The notes under the pieces were generated by a model that was not told where the DNA came from, searched no databases, and saw nothing but the letters and a program-made list of their open reading frames with translations. From Motacilla alba alba (taxonomy: Eukaryota; Chordata; Aves; Passeriformes; Motacillidae): a DNA stretch of 64,000 bases. Of the stretch, positions 25,781 to 36,970 are shown piece after piece (the stretch's first letter is position 1; the number at the start of each line of letters is the position of its first letter). The translations under genes were made by a program, and so were the position numbers. Where the stretch lies: NCBI RefSeq assembly GCF_015832195.1, contig NC_052046.1, positions 40,930,473 through 40,994,472 on the forward strand. Reading direction: 5' to 3'.

Positions 25781-28685
25781 AACAGGAGTGGATGCCTGGG
25801 ATGGATCACTCAACCTTCGTTGATCACTTTGATTGATCACTTGACCAAAGTCTTATTATAAAAGGTTTTTTGTCCCTATACAGTTTATCAGAGTTTTATA
25901 AATTAACATTTTCACATCTCTGGTACATTCCAGGTTTTTCCTGTCACTAATGTTCTACTTTTTTTTTTTTTTTTTTGCATTTCCTTCCCTTGTTTCACAG
26001 TGATAAAGTTTAACAAAATGGTTTGAATTAAAATGAATTCAGATGTAAAAAAGGGATGGGGTAGATGAGCAGAGTAAAACAGACTTCAAATTTCTCCTTT
26101 TGAAGGGGCTTAATTATTCAAGCAGAAGTCAAAGTTTTCTTAGACAAAAGTGCACCAACACCCTTCTCATAAATGAATATGAGGTAAAGCAAAGTAGGGT
26201 TCCTTGAAATGATGCAACCACCTGTTGCAGGTGGACAGTATTTCAATGAGTCCCCTTGCAGTGCTTTCTGTATACTGAACTTAATTCTTATCTTCTGTGG
26301 AAACTGGAGGACATAGCTACTGCATAAAGAAAAAGTCATCAGATTTAATCTTTCCCACATTCAAGACAGCTAAATTAGTGTTCAGTATCAAGAGTAACAA
26401 AGCACAATTTATATCATTGCCTTCCCAAGAAAATGTCTGTTCAGCCTCAGTTACCTAGCTAATATTCACCTCCCACAAACACTTAAGGCAGCACATAACA
26501 TGTGGCACTTCAAGAGCAATTTGTATTATTTATTGCCTACTTCATACTATTCCTTTTCGAATGCATTTCTTGTGGTACATCTTGGACAGTTGACCTAGCA
26601 GTAAGGAAAGTCTTTTTAAGACTATCTAGACCGCAGCCATGATCATTAACTGCTGGCAGACCCCTGGATATGCATGTCTTTGCTGTGCTGCCCCACTGTC
26701 CATAAGGGGATTAGCGGAAGAGGCAAGCGTCTTGACAGACATTTTGGAGGTCAGGGTACTCCAGAGCCATGAAGAGAGACTGGCTGGCTGCGTGCTCTTG
26801 CGGTGGCCTTGTGTGGACTCTGAGCTCCCGTATCAGCCTATAATGGAGCTCAAGTATTCTGGAGAGAGGTGAACAAAGAGAACAGGCTTATAATGACATA
26901 TAGCCTGTAACAAGAAAGCACATGGGAGAAGTCCCAGGTAGCTCTGCAGCACACATTATGCTTGCCACCCTCTGCTTAATGTCTGCTATGTCCACACTGT
27001 GGACAGTAGCAACGGGAGTGTCATCGAACAGCAGTGTGGGCTCATTTGCACCTTTCCTGCCTCCCAGCTGTTCAACAAGGCACTCCCTCTCAGCTGTTTC
27101 AGTCATGCAGAGCACAGCTGGCACCTCTGAAGCAGAGTGAGTCCTCCTCAAGTACCTCAAGACCCCTGACTTTCTCCTCTTTCACCTCCTAAAGCCACAT
27201 TTCACTCTCTTGTAACAGCTGCCGCAAAGAATTCACTGCCCCAGTGCTATCCAAGAGTTCACAAGGCTCTCAGCACACATCGCATTAGTGGATAAACAAG
27301 GCTCTCAAGGGAATGGGAGGATACCAGATTACACCCTGCAAGGCCCTAGTTAGAAACAGATGGCTATCTGCCAGAACCACCACGAGGAAGCATTTAATTG
27401 CAGGATCACAAATACTCCCAGACCTGAGGTACCTGCAATCCTGTTACTAATGTAGCTGCAGCTGAGGCAGGCTTTGGAGAAAAAGAATCCCAAACTTGCT
27501 TGGGATTCTTGTCTGCTGTAAAAGGGCAAATTCTGATGTAAATATGCAGAAAGGGAACCTGTTGCTCAAAACCAACCACGTTTCCAGGTTTAGGACAAAA
27601 CCCAGGATACCTCTCACTGTATTCTCACCACGGAGCTAATGAGGGAGAACTAGTTCTGAGTTCACAGATGCCATCCTGATCCAGCTGAGCAAACAAGGAA
27701 GCTCAGCCTTAAGTCCTGTCTCTTCAGACCTGCTATGACAGCCACACATTGTGCCAAACATCCACTAGCTTTTTGCTCTGCCTCAGGCTACAAAGACTTC
27801 AGGAACCCAGAACCATAGCTCCAACGAGGGAGAGGCTTCAAGCTTGCCATGCAGACCATCTGCAAGTCACATAGCTACATCAGCTATCAAGAGAACACAT
27901 TCTGATTTCAAACCAGGAAGTCCAGACTATTGGGCAAGGAGGTTTGTGGTCCTAGCAAGCTGCTTTCAAGGTGGCAGCCACCAGGAGACACAGGCTAATG
28001 CAGCAAGAGCAAGGAATAAGGGACAACTCTTCTACCACACCAATCCTCTCCCAAGATCTGCTTCTCCTTCTTGATCTGTGTGACGACCCTTTATCCCTTG
28101 CATGCTTGCCAAGCTGAGGCACTCACAAATGTTGCAGCAAGGCACCTCACTTAGATGAGCTCTTTGTCACCTCAGCACATATTTGCAGTCCTGTCGCACT
28201 GCAGTCCATAACAAACAAGAATCCTAAGTCCAAAGCAAGCACTTATAAGCAACAGCACCTAAGAGTTTTACTGTAGGAAAAAATTGATGCTAAACCCCAC
28301 TGAGAAGAGATGATTAACACACAAAAGTTAACCTTCTTTGAGGTCCCAGGACAAGCCACCAGTCTCCTCTAAAGTCAGAAATGCTGAGAAAGGGGCCAGA
28401 TCTCCACAGTCACACAAGTGATCTTTCCACACAGGATTCACATTTCCAGGAACAAGCCCTGCAATTTTACACCTTCTGCATACACAACCTTGGGTCTGGA
28501 ATGTAGAGGCAGGAAAATAAGGAGCACTTAGCATCTTAGATCACAGCTTCCACCTCTCCCAGAATTAGTGCACCATACACGTGCTACAGAAATTCACAGC
28601 ACAAAAGGAGGTAAAGCCACGAACCAGAACATTCTGCAAACACAAAAGCCATTTCTGAACCGTAATTCTGAAACTTGATTCTTAC
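25781..28685 (-). other. Rest of TDRD7-family intron 1 (coding), mostly unassigned
   Basis: A T run lies near 25961-25978. Otherwise I recognise no repeat or exon. An 11-bp perfect hairpin stem (27483-27493 with 27500-27510, 6-base loop) stands out locally. Overlapping opposite frames at 26888-27160 and 26922-27140 have no recognised domain. The segment has no counterpart on the right side of the window. Confidence 0.5.
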
Positions 28686-28892
28686 CTCTCCCATTTTGTT
28701 CTCTTCCATTCTGACCACTCCTGGGATACTCTCTAAGTAGCCTTCCAGTGTGTCATATCCTAGATGCCTGAAGGGAATGAACTCATTGGTCAGGGATCTG
28801 TATTCATTCTGAAGTTCTGACAAACGTATGCCATTTTTAAAGGCATGAAGAACAGCTCGCAGGGCTTTTGCAACAAGTTCTGGCTCCTGCAT
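28686..28892 (-). CDS. TDRD7: TDRD7-family coding exon 1 (start codon, first LOTUS domain)
   Basis: Start at the ATG in [15 protein letters not shown], the conserved beginning of the family; no in-frame upstream alternative is needed. The exon is 69 codons and ends at GAG then GTAAGA. It encodes LOTUS 1: [20 protein letters not shown], the F-I-P-F-R-H-L-G-Y segment, the [17 protein letters not shown] segment, then KMGE. The L-x-x-x-Y-R-S-L-T / I-P-F / L-G-Y / L-E-x-Y-L motif order is diagnostic of the first TDRD7 LOTUS domain. Upstream, a T/C-rich tract and GGAGACAG (first exon base about 28906) give an acceptor, so the 5' UTR is spliced. Confidence 0.95.
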
Positions 28893-29249
28893 CTTTACCT
28901 ATAACCCTGTCTCCAAAAGAAAAAAAGAAGAGAAAAAAAAGCATTTTTACATACACAGGCTAAAATCACTGGCTTTTACTATTCAAGCTCCCTCCCCCAA
29001 CAAGCCAGAATGCAGCAACTCAGAGGCTCATCTCTGGAGATTGTGATACTTCTGGGTAGACCTGTAGGGCCTTGGTAGTGCAAGCCAAGCATAATGTGGT
29101 ATGGAACACACGGGGCATGACATTGTCAAAAAGTGCTGACAAAGGAGCGCAGCAGCCATCATGCACAGGCTGGCTCTGCCGGACAATCACAAGGGGCCAC
29201 ATGCACAGAAGAGGGGCGGGTGCTGCTAAGCAATTGACCCACCACAACA

Positions 29250-30000
29250 AGTACTGGATACTCTACCTGGGACAGGGCAATTCTGGATGTGTTTATAACT
29301 GGCAAAATAGAGGCACTATGGAAAGTGGCCTGGGGGTCCTGCCAATGGGAAGCTGAACATGAGTCAGCAATGCCCTGGAATCTGGGAGGGCCGCTCGTGT
29401 CCTGAAGTGCATCAGGTACAGCACCACAGCCAGGCAAGGGAGAGGATTATCCCACTCTACTCTGCAGTGGGATGGGCTCACCTTGAGTGCTGGGAGCAGT
29501 TTTGGGTACCACAGTATAAGAAAGATATTGAGCTGTCAAGAGAGTGTCCAAAGAGGGGCAACAAAGATGGTGAAGGGTCGTGAGGGGAACTCATATGAGG
29601 AATGGTTGAAGTCACTTGGTCTGTTCAGTCTTGAGAAGACTGAGGAGAGACCACATTGCAGTCTACAACTTCCTTGTGAGGGTAAGAGGAGCAGCAGACA
29701 CTGATATCTACACTCCTGTGACCAGTGACAGAGCCCGAGGGAATGGCCAAAGTGGTGTCAGAGAAGGTTTGGGCTGGATATCAGGAGAAGGTTCTTCACC
29801 CAGAGGGTGACTGAGCACTAGAACACACTCCCCACAGAAGTGGTCACAGCACCAGGTCTGACAGAGTTCAAGAAGTGCTTGGACAATAGTCTAAGGCACA
29901 TGGTGTGACTCGTTTAGTTTCCTGTGCAGGGTGAGGAGTTGGATTTCGAAGATCCTGTGGGTCATTTTATCCAATTCAGGATATTTTGTGATTTGATGAC
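29250..30000 (+). mobile_element. Truncated CR1 LINE (3' part)
   Basis: From 'ctctacctgggacagggcaa' through 'ctgggagcagttttgggtac' and 'ttggtctgttcagtcttgag' to 'cacatggtgtgactc' and a final 'ttcaggatattttgtgattt', the plus strand follows the same CR1 subfamily as the copy at 2530-3800. The frames are broken. It ends about 270 bases before the left arm of the large inverted repeat, and no counterpart lies beside the right arm. Confidence 0.88.
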
Positions 30001-30273
30001 ACCTGACTACCTGCAGGGCTAAAACTTCCACTGAAAGTGAGAGAAGGCACAACCACCACCCCCTGTCACAGCACCACACACTCTGTGGTGTGGAGTGTCC
30101 CTCAAGAGAGACTGGAGCTGCTCCGTGTGCCCCTGAGCCAGCACCTGCACCAATGACTACATCTCAACTCCACCATGGACACAGCATGCATCTGGGGCAT
30201 GCAACATCTTACCCACAAGCGCATAATGCCTCGACTCCACAGACTCTTCAGAGAGAAAACACAACTTAAGTCC

Positions 30274-32190
30274 CCAGGCACGTGATCCTCTGACACAGGG
30301 ATAATTTTGTTCCGGCCTTCTGTATTTTCAGCCTGTGTTGCTCATGTCTGGTAGGGCCACGGCATGCCCAGAGCCTGCCCCAGGGACATGCACTGCATGA
30401 CCATCCCACTGGGCTCTGCCTGGGCATGGAGCCTTCTCAGCCTGGATCGAGGGACAGACCTCGATCCACTTTCTGGGGACATGTCACGGTGCTTGCTGAG
30501 GCCTGCCTGGCGGCCACCTCACACAACTCCACAGCCCTCTCTGTGACACCTCCTGGCTGCTCCCCAAACAGCTCAGTGCTTTTTCTACAGCCACGCAAAG
30601 CGGAAAGCCTGAACCTGCCTTTTATCTTTGTGCAATGCATTTCATCCACATCTACCGAGTCATTCCATCAGCTCTCAAGAAAGACTGCTTTAGCTACCTC
30701 AGGCTTACAATTTTACCATTACAAATGTCTCATCTATATACCTCTAGAAATGTACATAATTAGCATATCTAAGTATGAATCTGCTGATTCATTCCTTCAT
30801 ACAGACAACTCCAACTATCCACATACCCTATGCATGAGCTGCATATAAATATTTTGATCTCTGAATACTTCCTGGTACAAGGAAGCAGGAGCTGCAACAG
30901 TGAACAAAATGGCATCTCCCTCCCACAAAATGGTGGCAGAAACCTTCCAGACAGGGCTCCAGCCCAGGAAGTCTGGGCAGCGCGGGAAGCGGTTTCAAGG
31001 CCAGAGCCAGCGCTACCTAAAGCCCTCCCAGCCCCCCAGCTCACAGGCCTGCACACACCTGGGGCTTCTCCAGGAGCACCCAGCTACGCCCATGGGACCT
31101 TGGGGAGCGCCAGGCACAAGCGCTGCAGGGCAGGCCCTGTGCTCCCAGCTGGGCGTCCTCATCCCAGGCCCTCGCTCACCGCAGGGACACTCCTGCCACA
31201 GGAACCTCCCTGCCACGGCCCTACACCAAAGCCGCACAGAGCTCTCGCACAACCCAGCAACAACCCTGCTCTCCAAGTCTGTGCTGCACGCAGGCTCCAG
31301 TCCAACACTGAGCACAGCACACTGCTGCACCTCAAACGCCTCGTCCTCGCTCCCCAGCAGCTCATGTGCAATGTGAGCCGAGACAGTGCTTCGGGAGAAG
31401 GCCACCTCACTCTCCACAAGATGCTCCAGCTCTAGGCACAGCACCAGAGTGCCCCTCCTCCAGCACACCAAGGCGAGCGACTGCTGCCCACCTACCTGCG
31501 CGAGGCTCTCTCACATCGGCAGCGCTGCCACGAGGGGCCTCGAGAAAGGCTGGTCTGCACTGCTCTCCCCAGAGGAGACCCTCTCCCATCACCGCTTCCC
31601 TTCCTGGGGAAGTCACCAACTGGGCAACAGCACACCAACTCCAAAAGGAAGAGAAATGACAACCTCAGCACGTTTCAGATGCCACCACACACACTTCACG
31701 CTCTCCCTTCCTGCACCCAGCTTCACAACGGTCCAGCTCCGGGGCCAGACAAGGAGGCACAGCACCAAGTCCTCTTCTGCACCCTTCCTTGACACAGCAC
31801 TTCACTAACCCAACCGCACCTCTTGCTCTGTGCGCTTATATTTGCACACAGGTACGCCCACATCCCTGCACCCATACAGACAGTACAGCCATACACGTCT
31901 TCACACACACATGGCCCCTTAACCCTGCAATTTCTGCCCTTGCTGCTCCAGCGGGTTTCACCGACCGACCCTGCAACAATCCCTTAGCAACAGCTGCCCT
32001 CACAGCTGCCCTCTGCTCAACACAGGCACTGCCCAGGAGGAGCAGCACACACTGAACCTGCACATCTCCACACAGCAATGGGCAAATCTACACTGGCTAC
32101 TTGCATCCTTCTCTTATCCTTTCAGAGACTTTGCAGCTGCTGCACCAAGCTTCAAAGAATCAGTAGACGTCATTGCCACCTGCCAGAAGA
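30274..32190. repeat. Large inverted repeat, left arm
   Basis: The arm is the reverse complement of 36971-38887. Across the core 30364-32078 every position sums to 69161 with its partner, so there is no indel over more than 1.7 kb, and all long translations from both arms in both directions are identical. The only substitution I noticed is near the outer end (CACGTG at 30279-30284 against CATGTG). The arm is GC-rich and lies in the 5' UTR intron of the TDRD7-family gene. Open frames of 201 and 158 codons on one strand and 152 on the other overlap one another and show no domain, so I treat none as coding. Confidence 0.95.
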
Positions 32191-33120
32191 AAAAAGACAG
32201 ACGAGGTTCATATCTCCTTTGGTATCACTCAGTTTCAAATGACATCATGTGTCACAGAAACCTGTAAGTGATATAAAGTCCTGATCATTTAAAAAAATCC
32301 CAAACCCTCAAGCACTGAGAACTACAGCAAAAAATGCAGTTCTGTCTATCACTGTTTTTCAAGCCACATTCATTCAAGAGACATGGAAAAGCTGATGGGA
32401 AAATTTTTGGGGTCTTTTTGTCTATTGTCTTTTTTAAGTAATAGACACGATTTCTTATTTGGCTAACATGGCTCTTGAAAGTTCTCTTTCTAAACCTTCT
32501 GAATTTATCTTCCTACTCAGGTAATATTAACAGTATATGCACTACATCCACGGAGTGACGAAGAAAATTTAAAATAACCTGGAATGGCAGTTTTAAAAGT
32601 TGATTCAAAAGAAAAAACTTCACTAAAAGAAGAAACTGAGGATCACGGGGGAATGACATCATGTCAATATCAGACATGTCAGTTGTATACCAATACAATA
32701 GTTGAATTATATCAGAAATAGCAAAGAGCATATTATAAAGTCCATCTCCTAAACTATACTGTGAGGAGTAGTCACGAGGACAAGTTAAACGAGGTGACAG
32801 GTCCTAGGGTACAAAGGTTAAACTGAATCCAGTCTCAACCCACACCTCACAATCTTCCCATTCCTATAGTCAGCAATAGACTTGCAAGGCAGTAATGGTG
32901 ACAACACCGATACATTAACAGAAAGCTACACAGCTCAGAGTAGCTCCGAAGCTTTTTTAAAAATCGTTTTTGAGTTAAGCTGCTTTAACATGAGGTTACT
33001 CAACAGTTATGACATTTTTCCGGCGGTTCACTGCCTCCAGACAGCAGGACACCACTGGAAACGGAGCCCGAGCTGCCTCATCATCACTAAGTCGAAGCAC
33101 ATCGCTCAAACCACCTCTGC
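32191..33120. other. Spacer sequence between left arm and CpG island
   Basis: AT-rich, with no repeat or exon recognised. It belongs to the 4.8 kb spacer of the large inverted repeat and to the 5' UTR intron of the TDRD7-family gene. Confidence 0.5.
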
Positions 33121-33161
33121 CAGCATGTGAACCGAAACTTCATTCAGAATGCTCAGAACGG

Positions 33162-33182
33162 ATGATCCGCGCTGCGGATCAT
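33162..33182. promoter_or_regulatory. Perfect GC-containing hairpin at the CpG-island edge
   Basis: ATGATCCGC (33162-33170), a GCT loop, then GCGGATCAT (33174-33182) form a 9-bp perfect stem. It lies about 260 bases inside the inferred first intron, at the edge of the CpG island. Function is unknown; it could equally be a dyad protein-binding site or chance. Confidence 0.45.
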
Positions 33183-33399
33183 TAGCCAGGCTAAGAAAAA
33201 GAGAAAATGCGGACAGCTCTCCCGCAGGGAGGGGATGCACTCCCTGGTAGCCTCGCTTTCCGCAGACTACAAACACTCCCCCGGGGAACGCGTCTCCGAA
33301 GGCAGACAGCATCCACTAACCCGCTGAAAACGGGACACTTTCTCTGTCACCGCGCAGGCACTGAGAAGGAACAGCCTCCCGCTGGCTGGCAGCGCCCGT

Positions 33400-33860
33400 T
33401 CCTCCGCGCTGCCTTTCCCCTCAGACCGCGAGAACTTACGCCCGGTGGGGCTCCACTCCTTGCCTTCCACTTCCTCCACCCGGGGCTCTCAGGCACCGGC
33501 CAAAGCCTCTTCGGGCCGCCGCCGCGGGCCGGGCCGGGCCGGAGCCGGGCGGAGCCGCCACCTCCCTGCGCGAGGCCGGGGACTGAGGGGCTGCGCGGCC
33601 GCTCCCCGCGCCACCGCCCAACCGGCCCGGGCCGCCCCGCCCGGCCCGACAGCCGCCTCCGCCCCGCCCGCTCCGGCCCCGGGCGCCTGCGCGGCACCGT
33701 GTCGTGCCGCTCCCGGGGAGGGCCACGTGTGCCCTCGGCCGCGGGAGCCGGGCGGAACCTGAGCAGGACTCGGCGGGGGTGGCATACAGCCGCGCCCGTG
33801 CCGCCTTGGGCCGTCGGTGCCGTCTTCCCACGGAACCGGTGAAGTCTCAGTCCTGTCACA
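33400..33860 (-). promoter_or_regulatory. CpG-island promoter of the TDRD7-family gene
   Basis: A sharp rise in GC and CpG content, unlike the rest of the window, marks a vertebrate CpG island. It carries two GCCCCGCCC GC-boxes (33634-33642 and 33661-33669), a GCGCCTGCGC sequence matching the NRF1 site (33683-33692), a CACGTG E-box (33724-33729) and GGGCC-type tandem runs near 33525-33545. Orientation is inferred from a perfect donor GTAAGT on the minus strand at 33439 and from the coding exons downstream on that strand. A divergent plus-strand transcript cannot be excluded. There is no obvious TATA box. Confidence 0.8.
33440..33700 (-). other. TDRD7: Probable noncoding first exon of the TDRD7-family gene
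   Basis: On the minus strand CCCACCGGGC is followed by GTAAGTTC, a near-consensus splice donor, with last exon base 33440. The upstream limit is a guess, since CpG-island promoters have dispersed start sites. The exon would join the acceptor at about 28906 just ahead of the start codon. Confidence 0.6.
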
Positions 33861-33949
33861 AGGCAGCAACCAAAGTAGCCTTCCAGAGGGAGCTGAAGGG
33901 GGCTGAGGAATAACAGCTCCGTTAGAGCGTCAAATTCTCTTCTGCAGAA

Positions 33950-34448
33950 AATCATAGAATGTTAAGGGGTTAGAAAGGACCTTAATGATCATCTAGTCGC
34001 AAGCCCCTCTGCCATGGGCAGGGGCACCTCCCACTAGAACAAGTTGCTCAAGGCCTTATCCAGCCTGGCTTTGAATGCTGCCAGTGTTGGGGCATCCACA
34101 GCCTCCCTGGGCAGTCTGTCTCACCACCTTCACAGCAAAACATTTCCTCTTAATATCTAACCTAAATTTCCCCTCCTTCAGTTAGTACGTGATTATGCTT
34201 GTCCTGCTGCTACAGTTCCTGACAGTGCCTTTTTGGCTTCCCCGTACAACCCTTCAGATACTGTTTGCACTGAGGTTTCCACACAGCTTTGTTTTCTTCA
34301 GGTTGAACAGCCCCCAACTTTCTGAGCCTGTCCTCATAGGGAAAGTGCTCCAGTCTTTCAGCAACTTTGTGGGCCTCCTCTGGACTTGTTCCCATAGTTC
34401 CATGTCTTTCTTAGGTTGGGGGCACCAGAACTGTATGCAGTACTCCTG
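33950..34448 (-). mobile_element. CR1 LINE, antisense, 3' part
   Basis: Starting at CATAGAAT and 'aaggaccttaatgatcatct', the plus strand is the antisense of a CR1 3' end, followed by 'atccacagcctccctgggca' and the antisense of the reverse-transcriptase C-terminus up to 'tgcagtactcctg'. It lies about 100 bases upstream of the CpG island, so it forms the immediate upstream flank of the promoter. Confidence 0.9.
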
Positions 34449-36970
34449 CAGATCTTTAATTAATTCACTTAAATGCCTCAATTTCTGAATACCAAAACCC
34501 AGTGAATTTAGTTCTGCAGCTGGAGCTCTCTCTTGTCACCTTGTACAAAAACCACTCCACAGGTGCATGTTCCATCAAAGAGGTGCTGGTGTGTGCCTGC
34601 CTGCACTGCCATAGGGCTGCAGCCCTTCTCAGGAGATCTGTGCTTGCCCAGCCAATATCCAGGTTGCTGCCAGTCTCCAGGTGATGTTCATCTGCACAGG
34701 CACCTTGGGCACTACTGCTTTCTTGAAAGCTGTAGACCCACAGCTTCAGCTTTCACTGTGTTGTCCAGCGTTGCAAGCACATGGCTGATTTGTTCCCCAC
34801 GCAAATGGTTATTAGTGATGCAGAGCTGCTCAGTGTCCTGTATCAAGGGACCCTGCCACCCTGCATGTTGCCCACAACATCATTCCTCTCTCTTTGGATG
34901 GTCACTTCTGAGAGCCAGACTGGAAGCAGCATCAGGCCAAGCTGCGTGGTCACCAAATAGTGGAGATCTGCCAAAGCCAGAGGCTGGCCCCACAGAGGGG
35001 CACATGCCAGGAGCTGCTCAACCTCACAGGGCTCAGCAAGGGGCCTGCAAGGGGCTCCCACCTTCTGCTATGACTGCAGAAGCTGCCAGAGTGCAGTATG
35101 CTCTGACAAGATATTTTTAGAAAATCCACACATTGAGCATCCAATGTTTAATACAAAGTTTTCTCATTTGAGGCTATTTTAATTTACAAGGGCTTTCAAT
35201 TTTGTAGGGCAATACAGCAGTTACAGTAAACATGCACATTAAATTTTGCAGACTGTAGCATTTCCAGTATATTACAGAATCACAATACGGTTGTGAATCT
35301 CCTAAGTGGCCTCTAGAATATGCATATTGTTACAACACTGTCTCAACTGCTAGGAGGGGATATGTGTGCTGCAGCCAGCTTAGGGCTGAAGCACTCTCTT
35401 TAAAGGTTCTTTGTTCATAGTTTTTTTGACATTTTTGTACTTAATTGTGCTTAATCTAGCTGTCACAGCTAATATAAATAAAACAAGGTTGTAGGCCAAG
35501 AGAAGTTTGTACAGAGCAAGCTTCCTGAGGCCTTGTAAACAGTATCTACGCCACTGCCCAGAACACTATCCTCGTCCTTGAAAAGCAGGCCTTACTTTTT
35601 TTTTTTTTTACTTTTCCTTCTCTTGGTCTAATGTGGCCATAATTTTGTACAGACTATTGTTGGACACATATATTCTATGTCAAATGAGATATTTGCAGCA
35701 CCAACACAATGATGTAGTGAGAGAAACAGGGGCCAGGTGTGAAGGTCTTGAGAAGCAAGAAGCATAAAAAATACAGGCATGAAGTGTGACAAGATGGTGT
35801 CACAGAAACTACAGGAAAAACAGAAACTCTTCAACAACATGTTTTCAGGCTTAGAGAATCAAGGCATTACTTTATTCTGCTCAGTATGTTTTTCCAGCCA
35901 GGATGTGCAACAGAAATTACTTCATCCAAACATGCCTGGATTGTGCAGTGAAAATCATTCCATCACACGTGTTTTTTACCAGACTTTTCACATATTTATA
36001 CATTAAACCCCAAAGAAATTCACATTCATTGGTCTTAAATTACACAATTCTTAGTATTTGATTTCCTATTGGCTATTGATCACCTTTGATGCTAATTGCA
36101 CCTTCATTCTTTTTTTCTCTTAACAATCTTTTCCCAGCCCAGGTGTCTCCAACTGCACTAGAAGTGGTAATGTTCATTAATGTTTGCTAATGGTCGTTAA
36201 TAGTTAATGGTTTATCTCCTGTGTATCTTTTGGCTACTCGGAATCCACAGATATTAAGATCATAGAGATGCGCCTGGGGAACAGGATCGTTTGAAGAGAA
36301 ACTTCAATTCCCTTGCCCCTGGACAAAGGCAAACAAATCCCTGACCAAAGTTACATTAAAAAAAATTAAAAGTGGTACAATTTCCAGCAACTGCGCAAAG
36401 GTTTAAGGCAGGGTTTGGTTTGCAAAGGCTACTGTTGGCCCTCTGCCAGTCTGAGCAGGTGAAGGGACATGTTCACCCAGGGCATAGTCTCCTGCAGGCT
36501 TGCATTTCCAGGACTGAGACAAAATTCTACACCAAACGAGTTTCATAACAAAGACCTCATGTAGCTTGGTAATCAGATACACCTCCACTTACAGGTCTCA
36601 CTGAAATTTTGTGCTGTGAGAAAGGCACATGACACAGCTGTGAGAGCAACTTCTTCTGACAGTGCCCGAAGTACACTGTGGTTGTGGATCATTGGACTGC
36701 ACAGGACCAAAACCTGCACCTGCTGGCCAGGTATCCAAAATTGCTGCGAGTGACAGTGCAGGGCTACTCCACTCATTTCATTGGTGCTGTGGCAACCATA
36801 AGAACCCATGACAACCTCAGGATAGGGTGATAGGCAAGCAGACATAGGAGAAGAGGACCTTGAATGCTTTTAACATGAAAGTTTTCAATCCAAGATGAGA
36901 CCTCTGCAATTCTGTGGCATATGATATCTCCACAATGAGTGGGTCCAATAGGTAGAGAATTCCTGTGTCT
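34449..36970. other. Spacer sequence between the CpG-island flank and the right arm
   Basis: No gene recognised. A plus-strand frame of 195 codons at 34533-35120 shows no domain. The AT-rich part 35130-36370 has a TATAAATAAA-like stretch near 35472 that vaguely resembles an LTR, but I could find neither paired repeats nor a primer-binding site. A T run lies at 35597-35609. Confidence 0.45.

Larger units (their letters stand above)
28907..33439 (-). other. TDRD7-family 5' UTR intron
   Basis: The intron is inferred between a perfect GTAAGT donor in the CpG island (intron starts at 33439) and the acceptor just 5' of the start codon. It contains a CR1 at about 29250-30000 and the left arm of the large inverted repeat at 30274-32190. 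The stretch 32191-33120 is unassigned AT-rich sequence. Confidence 0.65.
13578..33440 (-). other. TDRD7: TDRD7-family gene, 5' part (whole visible extent)
   Basis: TDRD7 is a cytoplasmic germ-granule protein with N-terminal LOTUS domains (RNA-helicase and G4-RNA binding) and C-terminal Tudor domains that bind dimethylarginine on Piwi proteins; it also acts in lens. Five coding exons on the minus strand join in frame (phases 0, 1, 0, 1, 0 at successive junctions) into 289 codons: LOTUS 1 at residues about 3-66, a basic Gly/Pro/Arg-rich linker, and LOTUS 2 from about residue 238 onward. Human TDRD7 is about 1,100 residues, so roughly three quarters of the protein, including LOTUS 3 and all Tudor domains, is not in the window. 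Family membership is secure. Whether this is the direct orthologue or a second avian TDRD7-like paralogue is open: the match to mammalian TDRD7 is moderate and the neighbour is DGKQ. Confidence 0.88.

Noticed and set aside
30830..31471. Open frames of 201, 158 and 152 codons in the left arm, repeated in the right arm
   Set aside because: Several long frames overlap on both strands, none has a domain, and their identity in the two arms simply reflects identical DNA.
33207..33842. 211-codon plus-strand open frame and overlapping minus-strand frames of 202 and 131 codons
   Set aside because: All lie over the CpG island, where high GC removes stop codons in every frame. The residue make-up is Arg/Pro/Gly/Ala-rich with no domain.
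35130..36370. Possible solo LTR (AT-rich, TATA-like sequence near 35472)
   Set aside because: No target-site duplication, terminal TG...CA pair, or second LTR could be identified.
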